DNA of 64,000 nucleotides from Prorocentrum cordatum (GCA_963575745.1 CAUYUJ010003958.1:69158-133157); one strand, 5' to 3'; numbered from the stretch's first letter, positions 11,219 through 22,105 are shown. Numbers and translations are program-made. The notes: generated by a model not told the origin, from the sequence alone.

Positions 11219-11460
11219 CTCGACATAATCAAACCTCTTCTTGCTGAACTCCTTCTGGCCCAACGACTCCCACGTCCAAGCGCCCTTCCCTTTGCTGTCA
11301 CGGAAGGCAGTCCATCCAATCTGAATATGATCCAGCGCACGCATCTTCTCTATCACGGTGGTGGATGTGAACACCTCATTCACTCTGTTGCCCATCTCCT
11401 TGAGGAACACGCAGGCGCCCCGGGTGATGGTCTTCAAATAGATTTTGCAGTGAGGCCAGC
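11219..11460 (-). CDS. Exon (80 codons), unrecognised
   Basis: Acceptor GCCACAG|GC and donor GTCGAG|GTGGGC define two leading bases plus 80 codons. The peptide WPHCKIYLKTITRGACVFLK continues through NRVNEVFTSTTVIEKMRAL and GWTAFRDSKGKGAWTWESL. It ends in phase 0 and joins the exon at 10748-10951 cleanly. A small exon may be missing upstream because the preceding exon at 11806-11862 ends in phase 0 while this one needs one more base. Confidence 0.72.
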
Positions 11461-11805
11461 CTGTGGCCATGCTCCCCCCCTGGCCCCATCAGGTGCGATA
11501 TCCCACCCACGTCGTTAACATGATTTCTTTATCGCTCCCCTCTCCCCCTCCACCTCTCTCCTGCTCTAGTTGCCACGGCCCACCTCCCCTGCCCCCCACT
11601 GTTCTTATGTCCTTGGCTTCCCCCCCATCCTCCCCCTCTCCCCCTCCTCTCCCTGCTTCCCCTTTCCAGGCCACCTTCCCTCCCAGCCCCTGGCGCTCAC
11701 CTATCGTCTCACGAGTGCGATTGCAGAGGCGTTGCTGCGTTGCTGCTCCCAGTCCCTCTCTCCCCGCCGTTGAACGTTATTGTTCTCTTTCTTCTTGTCT
11801 GCTAC

Positions 11806-11862
11806 CCAGGCGGCCTTCGTGCCCTCCGCCAGCGTGGCACCGTGCAGCGACCAGAAGAAGGC
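11806..11862 (-). CDS. 19-codon exon
   Basis: Acceptor GGGCAG|GCC and donor GCCTGG|GTAGCA enclose AFFWSLHGATLAEGTKAAW in phase 0. It joins the exon at 12358-12456, which also ends in phase 0. It is too short for most gene finders but has near-total G/C third positions. Confidence 0.65.
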
Positions 11863-12357
11863 CTGCCCCCGCCCTCGGTCGGAAGCATTTGGACGCAGGG
11901 GGAGGAAGCCGCTTCAGATGGGCACAGGACGGCACCAGCGAGAGCGAGAGCAGGGGGTGAGCAGGGCGGGCCGCACTGGGCAGCTAGGACTGGAGCCTCA
12001 AAGGGTTGACCATCCCAGGTTGGAGCATGGGCGAGGTCGCATTAAGGAGGGGGCCGAGTGCAAGCATTGCAATCATGACGCATCGTTCGGCAACGCATAG
12101 TCTTGTACTGAACACAATGGCGTATCCTGGTGGGTATTCGATCGAGCCGCTCGACTGGACACGTTGCAATTGTGACAACGCATGCTCTTGCTAACATTCA
12201 TGTGACCTGACTGATCGCCCACATAGTGCAAAAGAGAAGGCGCGCGCAAGTCTACCCGCGGCAAATGCTGCAAGCGCGCAGGCAACGCGCATCCGCGCGC
12301 ATACCCGTCAGCACACAGGTTGCAACTTGCATGTTGACACTAACGCTGTCTCCCAAC

Positions 12358-12456
12358 CCCAAGTTCCCAGGAGTCCTCTCTCTTCGGGTCAGGGTCGCGC
12401 ACCAGCCAGGCGGGGCCCTTGTTCTCCCACAGTAGTCCAACACTTTCGATTGAATG
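12358..12456 (-). CDS. 33-codon exon
   Basis: Acceptor CCAGAAAG|CAT and donor CTTGGG|GTTGGG enclose HSIESVGLLWENKGPAWLVR followed by DPDPKREDSWELG. Phase is 0 at both ends and continuous with the next exon. Other frames in this interval contain stops. Confidence 0.65.
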
Positions 12457-13149
12457 CTTTCTGGTCTCAATAGATGCCACATCTCCACGGTCATTGCAAG
12501 GATGGCGAGCCTACCACCAGCCCCCTTACACATAGGCCGGAACGGCGCGCAGGCGATAGAGATAACATGGAGGGCGTGGAGGTTGGGAGAAAGACAAGGA
12601 GCATGGATCAGTGATCTGGTAGGGATGGGGATCGGAAAAAGTGATGAGGCCTAAGGATAGGGGTACGACGCGCGAGGTGGTGGCGGGCGAGGAAATGGGG
12701 AGGGCGAAAAGGAGGGGAGGGAAGTAGCGGGACAAGGAGGTTGGTTGGAAGGAGGCGGGAGCCATGTACAACGATATGCCACGCTTGGGTGATGGCGTGG
12801 GCATTGGGTAGGGCAACCTCAGCCCCTCTTTGATTTATTTCTGCAGTATCATCATCACCCATCCCCTCATCCTCGCCTGATCGCCGCTCCCTTACCCATC
12901 CTGGCCACATGCTCAGCGCGCCGCCCACCCCCCGCCCTGCCCTTCCTCCTTCAACCCACCAGCCTGATACATATATCCGACATATCCCTCATCATGGCCA
13001 TCAGGGGCCAATGCTTTCGCGCCAGCACCGAAGTCATACAGGTGGCCCGCTAACCTGGACTAGTGCACCCTCAGGCGACCCCCACCCACCGCCGACACAT
13101 GAGCCCCTCTATGATCAGGGACCCCCCCTTCCCACAATCGTAAACGCGC

Positions 13150-13249
13150 CCTCGTAAAGGAACTGCACGTGCTTGTCTGGGGAGTCCATGAACTCCTTGT
13201 CGACGGCGGCCTGGTACTCCAGCTGGGTGAGCCCCTCGCCGTGCCGCTC
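13150..13249 (-). CDS. 33-codon exon
   Basis: After acceptor GGCCCAG the minus strand reads ERHGEGLTQLEYQAAVDKEF and then MDSPDKHVQFLYE. A GC donor (GAGG|GCGCGT) or a nearby site ends it near 13150. Codons are G/C-ending. The frame looks helical. Family unknown. Confidence 0.62.
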
Positions 13250-13854
13250 CTGGGCCACCCGCGCACAATGTAAACCTCTGTCATCCCTGTCCCTGGGTAC
13301 CCTGCCGCGCGGTAACTCTGGTCGCAGCGTCCCCCCCAGCAGCCGTCACTAGGCGCGTCGTGGCAGAGGGCACAAACAATGGCATGCACCTCGGAACATG
13401 CTACCCTAGCGCATCAGTGTACGATGACCAAATACTTTGAATCCAGGACTGCACAATAGATTGTCACACGTCACTACTGCGGTGCATCAATCCATCACAT
13501 CTTCAATGCGTACAACGAGCCACGCTGACAGAGCACACTCATACCAATATAATCAGGGCGAGTTGGAGTTGAGCGACGCGCCTGACCGCCCAACGCATCA
13601 TCGCGCCGAACACCAAACGATTTAACCAACCCCACGTGCGATAACATAACGCAAACATTCGACATACCACACGACACATACAGTTTCGGGTTGTGTTCCA
13701 CCTCAGGTTCCAGCAACATGACAACAAACATCAAAACACATACCGACTGCGCTGAACACAAAAAGATGCGAAGGGAAACGAATTAAAAACAAAATCGCAA
13801 TCGCGCGCCGAAAAGAGGCCCTCCATCCATCCAGTTCCATGAGGCCCTCTGGCC

Positions 13855-14415
13855 TCACTGGGCCCATGGACCCATGTCCATGGGGGGCCTGGGCCCCATG
13901 GACATGGGTCCATGGGGGGGCCCGGGCCTCATGGACCCAGGTCCATGGGGGCCTCGAGCGCAGAGGGCCCCATGGACATGGGTCCATGAGTTCTGGCCCA
14001 GCCCGTCGACATGGCGTCATTGCGCCCCTGCCCCCCAAGGCCCCATGGACATGGGTCCATGAGGGCCCCAACTGCTGAGAGCGCCCTGGACACAGGTCCA
14101 TGAACCTGGGCCCATGGACCTGGGTCCATGGAGCCAGCTCCATGGGCCCAGAACCAGCGGGCCAGGGTCACTGACTTCCAGGCTGAGCCAGCCGACGCCA
14201 ACCCATGAACCCAGACCTATGAAACCAAGGTTATCGACCGTAGCTCACGGACCAACGTCTGGAGACTTGGGTCCAACTGGGCCACGGCGCCCATGGACCC
14301 AGTTCCATGAGCCCCCCCGTTGGCTAAGATCCAGAGCAGTGCAGTAGTGCGGACGAGGGCCTGGGCCCATGGACATGGGCCCATGGATCCCGATTATGGG
14401 TCCATGGACCTGGGC
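13855..14415. repeat. Palindromic CATGGAC minisatellite
   Basis: About eleven copies of the dyad CATGGACNNNGGTCCATG occur, for example at 13865, 13897, 13930, 13972, 14044, 14113, 14291 and 14369. GC-rich spacers of varied length separate them. Because the unit is its own reverse complement, both strands are open and both read Met-Asp...Pro-Trp repeats. It is therefore not evidence for a gene on either strand. Confidence 0.85.
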
Positions 14416-14719
14416 CCAAGAGCTTTCGCGTCTCGATGTCGAGCGTGCCTGCCGCCACCATCCACGCGAGCACAAGGGCGTCAAATTTCGCCGCCGCCGC
14501 CGACCATGGGCTCGTAACGCGCGCTGCTACAAGCTCAACGAATCAAAACAACTAAGCATTGCGCGGCTGGAACGATGCGATGCGCCCCGGCTAGCCCCTG
14601 GACCCCGCGCGCCAATATCGCGGGCCGTCTGCGCGTGCGTGGTCGCCAAAAGTGCGCTGGTGCAGAACGTGTTATTCCCGTGGCCACGCCGAAGGAGCGC
14701 GCGCTCACGCGTGGGGCCA

Positions 14720-14945
14720 GGGGCGCATATATGTGAAGGTGGCCTGGCAGGCGAGCAATGTGATTCTACTCCCGAGCTCCCTGGCACGTGTCTGCGCGCG
14801 CATGCGGGTGCGGGGCAGCCCTGCGCAAGGCTCCTGGACCGTCTCGTACGTTTCGCTCTCCCACTCCCAGATCGCGGGCACGGCGGGCACGATCGCCATG
14901 ACAACCGCGGACGGCAGCGACAGGACCTCCCCAAAGCCGAGGGGC
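14720..14945 (-). CDS. Possible exon; strand ambiguous
   Basis: The minus strand reads VLSLPSAVVMAIVPAVPAIW and then EWESETYETVQEPCAGLP. The plus strand also gives a protein-like frame (VAWQASNVILLPSSLARV, AQGSWTVSYVSLSHSQIAG). Both have G/C-ending codons. I favour the minus strand because all neighbouring exons are on it, but the evidence is balanced. Confidence 0.33.
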
Positions 14946-14999
14946 AGACAGACAGGCAGGATAACGATTAATCCACAAAGACATGGCTGAGATATAGAC

Positions 15000-15002
<3 letters not shown>

Positions 15003-15053
<51 letters not shown>
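15003..15053. repeat. (GA)n microsatellite
   Basis: A near-perfect GA run of about 50 bases. A second, shorter one lies near 15740-15770. Confidence 0.9.
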
Positions 15054-15055
<2 letters not shown>

Positions 15056-15059
15056 GAGG

Positions 15060-16940
15060 GAGAGCGACACAGCGAGAGAGCGATCGAGATTAGGAACGCG
15101 ATCGAGGACAACCAATATCCAACGAGAGAGTGGGGGGGAACAGCAACCTTGAGGCGACTGAAATGGGGAGAGGGTGATGTGGGCAGACCTGTCGGGAGAT
15201 TGAAGAAGATGAGGCGAGCATCGCCCCATAGGGTGGCGCAAGAGAAAGAGTGAGAGGGACAATGGGAGGGCAGAGGGAAGGAGAGCAATGTGAAGGCAGA
15301 GAGAGAGAGAGAGAGACCGAGATGAACTGCATGTAGGCTGAGCGAACGGGGGGCATCTATATCTATGTATAGATACACGTATGGAGTAGGATCAATACAC
15401 CGAGGGGGGGTGATGCGAGAGAGGGGGAGGATGCCGAGAGTGACGATGAGGACCTATAGAGTTCCCGAGCAAGGTTGCAGGAGGGATGGAGACGGAGAAC
15501 GAGCGAGAGATGGAGTTATACCTATCCTCCGACGTACACGAGGGGCAGACAGAGATAGACACGTTGTGACCGACTGTGCTTGTGCTGGATACATGACCAA
15601 TGGAGCGGCGTGGTCACCGTGGCAAATCAAGGCGGCAACCGATGCCGAGAAGGGGGGTCACCCGGTTCAAATGAGGATGGGGGTGGGTGGGTACCAGGAG
15701 CGAGGTGGAGGAGAGAGAGAGTGAGAGAGTAGGACACATTGAGAGAGAGAGAGAGAGAGAGAGAGAAAGATAGTCACATACGTGGTACCCTCACGGTTAG
15801 CACACACTTTGCCTACGTGGCTCAAGCTGGCTTACTTAGGGAAGTTGGGTTTGGGACAAACCTGATGTAAAAAACATTCGCCGATAATGTTGCGGGTGGG
15901 GTCGCCATGAACACGGTGTGCCAAACTTGACCTAAACCTCAAGTTACGTTGTAGATCAGACTGGACATTCGACGACGCCGACATCGCAACGCGCGCAGAG
16001 GCTAAACGACTGCCTCAGCCGTCGCCGGTGCCACTCCACAACGCCTCAAACCTGATCTTCCTACAACCCTGCAGTCTTATACTATGCATGCCTGTCTGCA
16101 TACATATGGTTCGACAACGGGTGGCAATGCGCCAACTGCCACATCTTAGAAAGCCTTCTGACCCACGGCAGCAGGCACCAGTACCACGAGCAGATGAATG
16201 ACACATGTGGCATGGGATATCTCAATGCGTTCAGGGCACCAGAGCACCTCCACCAAATGATGTAGAATACAAGATGCGCGCCACATAGAACAATAATTAA
16301 CACGCGCACCAAATCGCAAATTCGACCCTGGGCCCTGCGTTGCCCTGGCCGGGCCCCTGGCCAAGCCTCCTGACGAATAGCAGGCGGAGCACGTAGCCAA
16401 GTGCCTGGACAGGAGCGGGAGGTGGGAAAAGGAGACAACTGCATGGGTGCTGGCATACGATATCCTGCTACGCACACGTGGGCACGCATCGTACGTTCCA
16501 CGACTGGGAACATTGATTTCACACATCGCTGGGGGGACATGTCCAAGTACGTTCGCTCCTGCAACACCCCCCATGACTTGAGGTTTCTCAACGTACTGTT
16601 GCGTCAGTGTTTACATGGGGGTCATGTTGGAAGGCTCCGAGAAACGCGTCCCGAAAGCGTGCGCATTGAAGACAACGCACGAACTGCAAGAAACGCAATC
16701 ACATCAACGAACACCACACGGAAAGCCAAACAACAAGATGCATTAAAACAAACGTCCTGGCAGTGCTGCAACGCCCAGAAATACAGTTCACGCCCAAGTA
16801 GTGGCAAACATACGCACGATCCACAACTGGATGGTCACGTGCCACGCGCATTCGGTGCATTAGCTCACTGCCCCCGTTACACATACAAGCGTTGCTGCGC
16901 CCAGCCCCCTTGAGGGGAGGCACGACACGAGGACAAACTC
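15060..16940. other. No supported gene
   Basis: The interval is of mixed composition with no frame showing both length and codon signal. The open stretches at 16.1-16.9 kb lack the G/C-ending pattern. It may hold the 3' flank of copy A. Confidence 0.4.
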
Positions 16941-16948
16941 TTCCCAGT

Positions 16949-17608
16949 TCACGCAGCATGGCACACTGGACAAACAAAGTCGTGGAACGCATCGCCATTG
17001 TCATAGAATGTCCCCACCCGTCTCGCGCAGCAGTTGTGCCACACCAACAAGCACACCTTGCACCGATGATACAACGCGCCCACAGCCGTGTCGTTTGGCG
17101 CCTCATGCGGCGATGCTTGGCAGTATGTGCACACCTCGTCTCTCTGTGGTCGCAAGGGCCCCTGGACAAATTGCGCGTTCGCCTTTAGGCGGAGTAGTAG
17201 AAGCCAGTCGTCTACACGAGGTCTTTCGGACTTGGCTGTCCTCCCTTGATAGAGGCCGGCGTCGTCCACTATGAAATCCACATGCGGGTGCGGCACCACT
17301 GGTTGCAAGAACGGCGCCAACGCGATGATCCTGTTCTTCTCGTCCAAGCGCATGGAGCGCCCCATTCTGGCAGCGACGTCTGTCCAAATCAAGAACAAGA
17401 CCTGCCCGTCCGGTTTCGTGACTAAGCTCACTGTCCCTTTCTGCAGAGGAAGACCTTTCCGAGCGGCTGCCAGCTTTTCAGCTTCTTCAATCTGCACAAT
17501 ACTGGCTCGCGCCCGCTTCTTGAGGACGTCGATGACCAGTGCGACGGCCGCCTCGTCGAGCGGGGCCCCAGGCGCGGGCGCGCCGCCGCCCGCGCCATCA
17601 TCGCCCAT
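16949..17608 (-). CDS. Copy A C-terminal domain with PHD-type zinc finger
   Basis: This open frame of 219 codons starts MGDDGAGGGAPAPGAP and ends CPVCHAA. Residues near the end spell CTYC, then RCKVCLLVWHNCC, then CPVC. That spacing, C-x2-C, C-x2-C-x4-H-x2-C, C-x2-C, is the C4HC3 pattern of a PHD finger. Upstream, VLFLIWTDVAARMG and RIIALAPFLQPVV match IFVRWTNVVTREC and RIIYTIPFMVPVI of copy B. PHD fingers usually bind histone tails, so chromatin targeting of the parent element is a reasonable inference only. Confidence 0.65.
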   Translation of the reverse strand: MGDDGAGGGAPAPGAPLDEAAVALVIDVLKKRARASIVQIEEAEKLAAARKGLPLQKGTVSLVTKPDGQVLFLIWTDVAARMGRSMRLDEKNRIIALAPFLQPVVPHPHVDFIVDDAGLYQGRTAKSERPRVDDWLLLLRLKANAQFVQGPLRPQRDEVCTYCQASPHEAPNDTAVGALYHRCKVCLLVWHNCCARRVGTFYDNGDAFHDFVCPVCHAA

Positions 17609-17652
17609 GGGGTCGCCCTGGTCGTCGCGGTAGATCGGGTCGCCACCGCCCG

Positions 17653-18308
17653 CTACTCATCGGCAACGTCTGGGGCGCGGTCCTCCTTTTTCTCCTCCTC
17701 GGGGTCTTGGCCGTCCAGGTCGAGGTCGCAATCCTCTGGGTGGGCGGCAAGGTCGGCGAATTCGCCCCCATCGTATTCGCCATGGGCTTCGAAGATCTCG
17801 CCCAGCGCCTCACCCATGATGTCGTGTTCCTCCTCGTCTGGGTCGAGCCCCCGTCTGCGTCGCGCACGGCGCGCTTGTCCCTCTTTTTGGCCCTTGCCCT
17901 CCGCGGCGCAATGCCCTGAGCCCCCTCGCCCTCGTCGCCGTGCTTCGCGCGGTGCAAGCCCTCCCACAGCAGCTTGCCGTGCCGCAGCCGCATCTCGCCC
18001 AGGCCGCCGCCACTGCCCCGCCCTTCCCCGTCGGCCCCCCCGCCGTCGGCGGCGATGGCTGCGCCCCTGAACTCCGCCACGTAGTCGACGAGGGGCATCA
18101 GCGTGATGGGGCTGCCCAGGCTGAACCGCACCTCCGCCCCGTGCCTCTGCAGACTGCCCGCCGCCACTGTGACGGCGCTTCGGTAGGGCCAGCACATGAG
18201 GAACGCGGGCCTGGCCCCTGCCCCTGGGGGGCTCAGCGTGAAAGCTCTGTCCTGGAACGTAGGTCTTAGCTCGGCCATGGGGGGGGGCGAATCTGGCAGC
18301 GATGGCAT
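17653..18308 (-). pseudogene. Copy A linker and acidic region
   Basis: The frame beginning near 18308 carries FLMCWPYRSAVTVAAGSLQ and LVDYVAEFRGAAIA, matching copy B near 61440-61580. A frame change near 17830 leads to DIMGEALGEIFEAHGEY and an Asp/Glu-rich tail ending ADE followed by TAG. Copy B has an equivalent acidic region (62030-62210). The frame change and stop mark decay. Confidence 0.55.
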
Positions 18309-18339
18309 GGGCGCGCAGGTAGCGCCTCCTGTGCGCTGA

Positions 18340-20029
18340 CCGCCGCGCGGCCGCGGCCTCTGCCGCCCCGGCGCCTGAGCCCGCCGCAGCTAGCGGCCCC
18401 TTCCAGCGGCGGGGGCGCGGCTGCGTCGCCCCCCGCCGCGGGGCCCGCGCAAGCAAGCGGCTCAGGTTCGAACCTCCCTTGGTAGGCGGGCGCGGCCATC
18501 AAGTCGGGGGCGGCGGCGCGCACGTCCACGCAGTCCCGCGGCGAGATGGGCGCCCCGAGCTTGATGCGCAGCCTGTCTGGCGCCAGCGGGATGCGCAGGT
18601 TCGGCGCGGCGTTCGCCATCCGTTGAAGCACTGAGTTGGCGCCTTCCACGTCTTGGGCGTCGTGGGGGAGCTGGCGCCCCAACGCCAGGAGCCACATGTA
18701 AAGCTCGGGCTGGCAAGAGCCGTCGTCCGCCATCTCCGCCCAGGCGCCCAGGAATTTCTTCCTGATCTTGAACGCCACGTCGCTGCTGGAGGGGCGCAAC
18801 TCCATCTCGTCTGCGCGAAGGAGCCGCTGCGCGATCACCGCCCTGTTCTCGTCGAGCTGGTCCTGCGGGGCGGAGAGGACTCTCAAGAGGATCAGCGGGG
18901 AGCTTTCGGTCTTCCTCAGGGCCCGCGCCTGCCACCCAGCCATCGCGCGGAGGACGAGGCTGACGATCAGCAGAAAGGCGTCTGGAAATTAGCCCTCTGG
19001 GAACACGTGCCGGACATCGCGCCAGACCCCCGAGTCGGCCCCGCGCGCCAGCAGCGCCTCCAACTTGCACATGGTCCCGAGGCCTTGTCTGCAGACGAGG
19101 AGAGACAGCGGCGTCGGGCCCAAGTAGGCGTCTGGGGCGGCCGTCGACTTCAGCAGCTCGTGCTCCTTCTTTCCTTTCTGCGCCCGCCGCAAATATTTCG
19201 CCCGCGGCTGTCCGGCGAGCGGCGAGATGGCGACGGTCGCCCGCCGCAGCGCGCTACTGGTGCAAAGCGCTGCCGTCCTCCAGTAAGTATTATGTTGCTT
19301 GCGGAACGCCCTGTCCTCGTCGTCGCCTGGCTTCGGGCGCTTCCTGGGCCTCTCGGGCGCGCCCTCGGCGCCAGCGCCTGGGTCGTCGCCGCCCATGAAG
19401 ACCCCGAACGCCCGAGAGAACACGGGGCCGACGCACGCGCCCGCCATCTTCAGCTTCTCCTCGATCGACGAGATAGTGCCCCAGCGGCCTCGGAGGGGTT
19501 TGCCAGGCACTTATGCAAAGGGTTGGGCTGCGATCTCAGGGGCCTCTGGATATTCGTCCAAGGCTGCCTGCAGCAGGCGCGCAGGTGCCCCAGTGCTCCT
19601 CCAAACGTTTGCCGCCGTTGCGACGGTGGGCCAGTATCTGCGGTCTTCGTCGAGCGCCCCCCGCTGCCGCAGCTCCATCAGGTCGAGGCAGTCTTTGATG
19701 ATGAGGTGCAGCTGGTGGCGCATGCAGAATGCAGCTTGGAACGCAACAAACTGGCAATCGTAGATGTCCTCTGAAATCCTGCGCAACATGCCGACGTTGT
19801 CGGGCCCTGCGTCCACTCCGAAAATGTACAAGGTCATGCGGGGCCTCTCGCCAACAGGTCTCGCAGCAGCGTCTTGCCACCTCGGGGCGCCGACGGAATC
19901 CAAATGCTGCCCGACGTGGTTGCACGTCTCTTGCCCAGACCCCGTTGTGCATTTGAGTAGGTCCACCGCCGTGACCAACATCGACATGCGGGGCCGCCCC
20001 ACCCTCCGTGATCGGCAGACAGTCCGGCC
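18340..20029 (-). pseudogene. Copy A transposase-like core
   Basis: In a single frame with two TAA codons the minus strand gives MTLYIFGVDAGPDNVGML, then AAFCMRHQLHLIIKDCL, LRGRWGTISSIEEKL, DAYLGPTPLSLL, DVRHVFPEG and PHDAQDVEGANSVLQRM. The D.N...C..H.L.L order resembles the D-to-H segment of hAT-type transposases. That assignment is tentative because the first catalytic Asp and the C-terminal hAT dimerisation block were not identified. The E in QD.EG.NSV is conserved in copy B and is a candidate third acidic residue. Confidence 0.55.
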
Positions 20030-20033
20030 GAAG
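20027..20033 (-). promoter_or_regulatory. Putative +1 frameshift site in copy A
   Basis: Zero-frame codons CTT CGG precede C. Coding homology to copy B moves from the upstream frame to the +1 frame here. The heptamer differs from the Ty1 site CUU AGG C only in the second Arg codon. Copy B has ATT CGG G at the same place and in the same register. Confidence 0.5.
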
Positions 20034-21053
20034 AGCTTCGCTGATGCAGCGCTTGGCACTGTGGACCACAGCCACGTGGACTTTTGCCTTTTGGATCGCA
20101 TCTTGGTTCGTTGCGTCACACTTCACCAGCTGGAACTCGAACGTGGTGTCTTGGGGAACGCGGTCATCAATCCGATTGAAATTGCGAGCCCGCAGTGTCT
20201 TTGCCGCTGCATGTTTGTGTTCGCATGAGAAGACCGGCCCCGCACTTGTTATGGACATGGGCTCGTCGATCCCAGTTGGCATTTTCACCGTGGCAAGCCC
20301 CGCTGCGCGGGCCGCGTTCCGCCGCGCTGCCAATGCACATCCCCCGATCACTGATGCTTGCCTGCCTTGGCGGAAGCTTGTCCTGGCAACCGAGGCCCCG
20401 TATTCTTTCAAAAATAAATCAAATTGTTGTTTGCGCCTCTCTGCGCGACACGTCTGAACAGCGCGCTGCCGAGTGATATTTTGGATGTCTGCCTTCAGCG
20501 CCGCAATGGTGGCGTCTTTGCTCTCCAGCAGGGAAGCGAGGACATCTTTGTCAAGTTGGGTATAATCCGCCTTGGGCACAACATGCGCGTCAAGGCTCAT
20601 TGCGGGGACAATTGCGCCACTGCTGCTGCTGGCCCCACCAGCCGCCAATGGTGTTGGAGGCATGTTTTGCCTGGTATATCTCCTGGCGGCAGGGCGCGGC
20701 GTTGGCGGCGGGCCCATCGTGCTGTAGATCTCGTCCATGTCTTCTCTGTTGTATGGTGACCCAGTGAATTGAGCTAAAACGTCTGGTAGAAGATCCACGT
20801 CAAACGAAGCATCACTCATGCGCAAATTGCCTGCGTCGGCCCTTCCCGCAACAAGCGTGGATAAGTGCTTCCGGATGTTGTCGCGCAGCCCGTGCCGCGA
20901 TAGAGGCCCTCTCTCGTCGGGTGTGTGCCCGATCAATCTCAATATAAGGTCGCGCACTTTGAATATTTTGATTTGCCCAGAATATATCTCAGTAGCCGTG
21001 CGGTTGTCGAGGAAGAACTGGGCAATGTCATTCTTCCTCGCCGCCAGGGACAT
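20031..21053 (-). CDS. Copy A first reading frame (N-terminal part)
   Basis: From ATG at 21053 the frame reads MSLAARKNDIAQFFLDN and runs to SAKRCISEAL. A CAG acceptor (CCCCCCAG|TTTATG) lies just before the ATG, so either an upstream exon or a trans-spliced leader could join here. A coiled-coil-like part (YTQLDKDVLASLLESKDA, IAALKADIQNI) matches the ELLSVVVDRDNAVQLL coil of copy B. The last 40 codons align with copy B (KCDATNQDAIQKAKVHV versus KGDGTKQEVLDKHKLHV). Confidence 0.62.
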
Positions 21054-21059
21054 AAACTG

Positions 21060-21240
21060 GGGGGCATGCAAAGTACGTTAATGAATCAGCATTTATAATA
21101 GTAACTTAATGACTTAAAAACTTAATGTACGAAACAACGGTAGATAATGTACATTAATTAACGTACGTTACATCCAACATAACCTAACAAGAAGCAATAG
21201 TACAATACCCTTGTTCATCTAACGCTATCTCCACAGTATT
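21060..21240. other. AT-rich spacer
   Basis: An unusually AT-rich segment with TTAATG and ACTTAAAAACTTAATGT motifs. The latter recurs near 52719. No gene is seen. It could be an insertion or the promoter-side flank of copy A. Confidence 0.4.
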
Positions 21241-21487
21241 CGGAACGGGTCTCGCAACTCAAGGTGAATGGGCCGACCCGCTTGACGCGGCGCTTCGCGC
21301 CCTGGTCCGATCAGAATACGCGTTGTTCAGATGTCAAGCTGCCGAGGCGATTGTCTCTTAGATTGCCCGGGGTGGTCCGATGGGATCCGAGGTCACGAGG
21401 GAGGGCGCCCGAACATCACGCGCGGCCTGTCTGCGCCCCTGCCCCGCCCTGGACCCTGACCCGCCCGCGGCCCGTAGCGCGAGGAAC

Positions 21488-21539
21488 CTAAGTCGAAGAA
21501 CTCGGAGCCCAAGGTGAAGATGATGTGCGACGCGGCCTG
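21488..21539 (-). CDS. 17-codon exon
   Basis: Acceptor GCTGCAG|CAG and donor GACTTAG|GTTCCT enclose QAASHIIFTLGSEFFDL. Codons are G/C-ending except the last. It belongs to a minus-strand gene to its right. Function unknown. Confidence 0.55.
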
Positions 21540-21559
21540 CTGCAGCCGGGCCCCCCATG

Positions 21560-22000
21560 CCCCGCGCGCCCCCGCGCTGCGAGGCAGGGGCGAGGGGGGA
21601 AGAGGAAGGGGGAGGGAGAGAATGCAGGGGGGGATGGGGGGGGGGGGGAGGGGGGGAGGCCGCGGCGCGGCGCGCGAGAGCACGGGCGGCGCAGGAGAAC
21701 CAAACGGGGAGCGAGGAGGAAGGGATTGCAGAGCCGACTGCTTCGATTGAGCGCGAGCGAAACATTGACGAGCGCGTAGCCTCTTTGGTCGTCATCGTCC
21801 TGCGTCGCCCCCCTTCCATCCCCCCTCGCCCTCGCTCCTCCGCCTACGGTTTCTTTTCGCCCATTTTCCTCTACCTCCCCCCTCTTCCCCTCGTCCGTTG
21901 CCGCGTTGTGCTCGCGACCCCCCCTGCCCCGAATCGCCTTCACTTGAATAGAAGTGGCGCAGGGCGCCAGTAAACCAACATATATATATATGTGATAATT
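21560..22000. other. G-rich then mixed spacer, no supported gene
   Basis: G-runs at 21620-21660 and short frames only. Probably an intron. Confidence 0.35.
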
Positions 22001-22014
22001 GTTCAGCTGCAACG

Positions 22015-22105
22015 ACGACTGCGGGGGCGCCGGCGCGAGGCTCTGGCCAGCAAGGCCCTGGCGGCGGCGCGTCGCCGACATCTTGGCACCAGGCTTAGAT
22101 TGAAT
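22015..22105 (-). CDS. Possible exon
   Basis: The minus strand reads PGAKMSATRRRQGLAGQSL and then APAPPQSSLQ. It has G/C-ending codons, but the donor is unclear and the left side runs into a (TA)n tract. Confidence 0.35.

Larger units (their letters stand above)
16949..21053 (-). pseudogene. Copy A of a transposase-like gene, decayed
   Basis: The whole interval aligns by eye, segment by segment, with the plus-strand gene at 58516-62923. Shared landmarks in order are an N-terminal helical region, K.HV near the frame switch, F(G/A)...D.G.DN.G, HQLHLI.K, LRGRWG.I...EK, YLGPTPLS, a PEG/PEQ block, D.QD.EG.NSV.Q.M, an AA...L...G motif and a CT.CQA zinc-finger start. Two in-frame TAA codons (about 19511 and 18986) and further frame changes near 18.3 and 17.6 kb show decay. 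The order matches copy B without its intron. The host relation is unknown: the copy lies between minus-strand exons and could sit in an intron. Confidence 0.75.

Noticed and set aside
13839-14347. Open frames on both strands rich in Met-Asp-Pro-Trp
   Set aside because: The palindromic minisatellite explains them on both strands equally.
15780-15840. GGCTCAAG-containing segment resembling the end of a dinoflagellate spliced leader
   Set aside because: Only the last eight bases match, and the CCGTAGCCATTTT part is absent.
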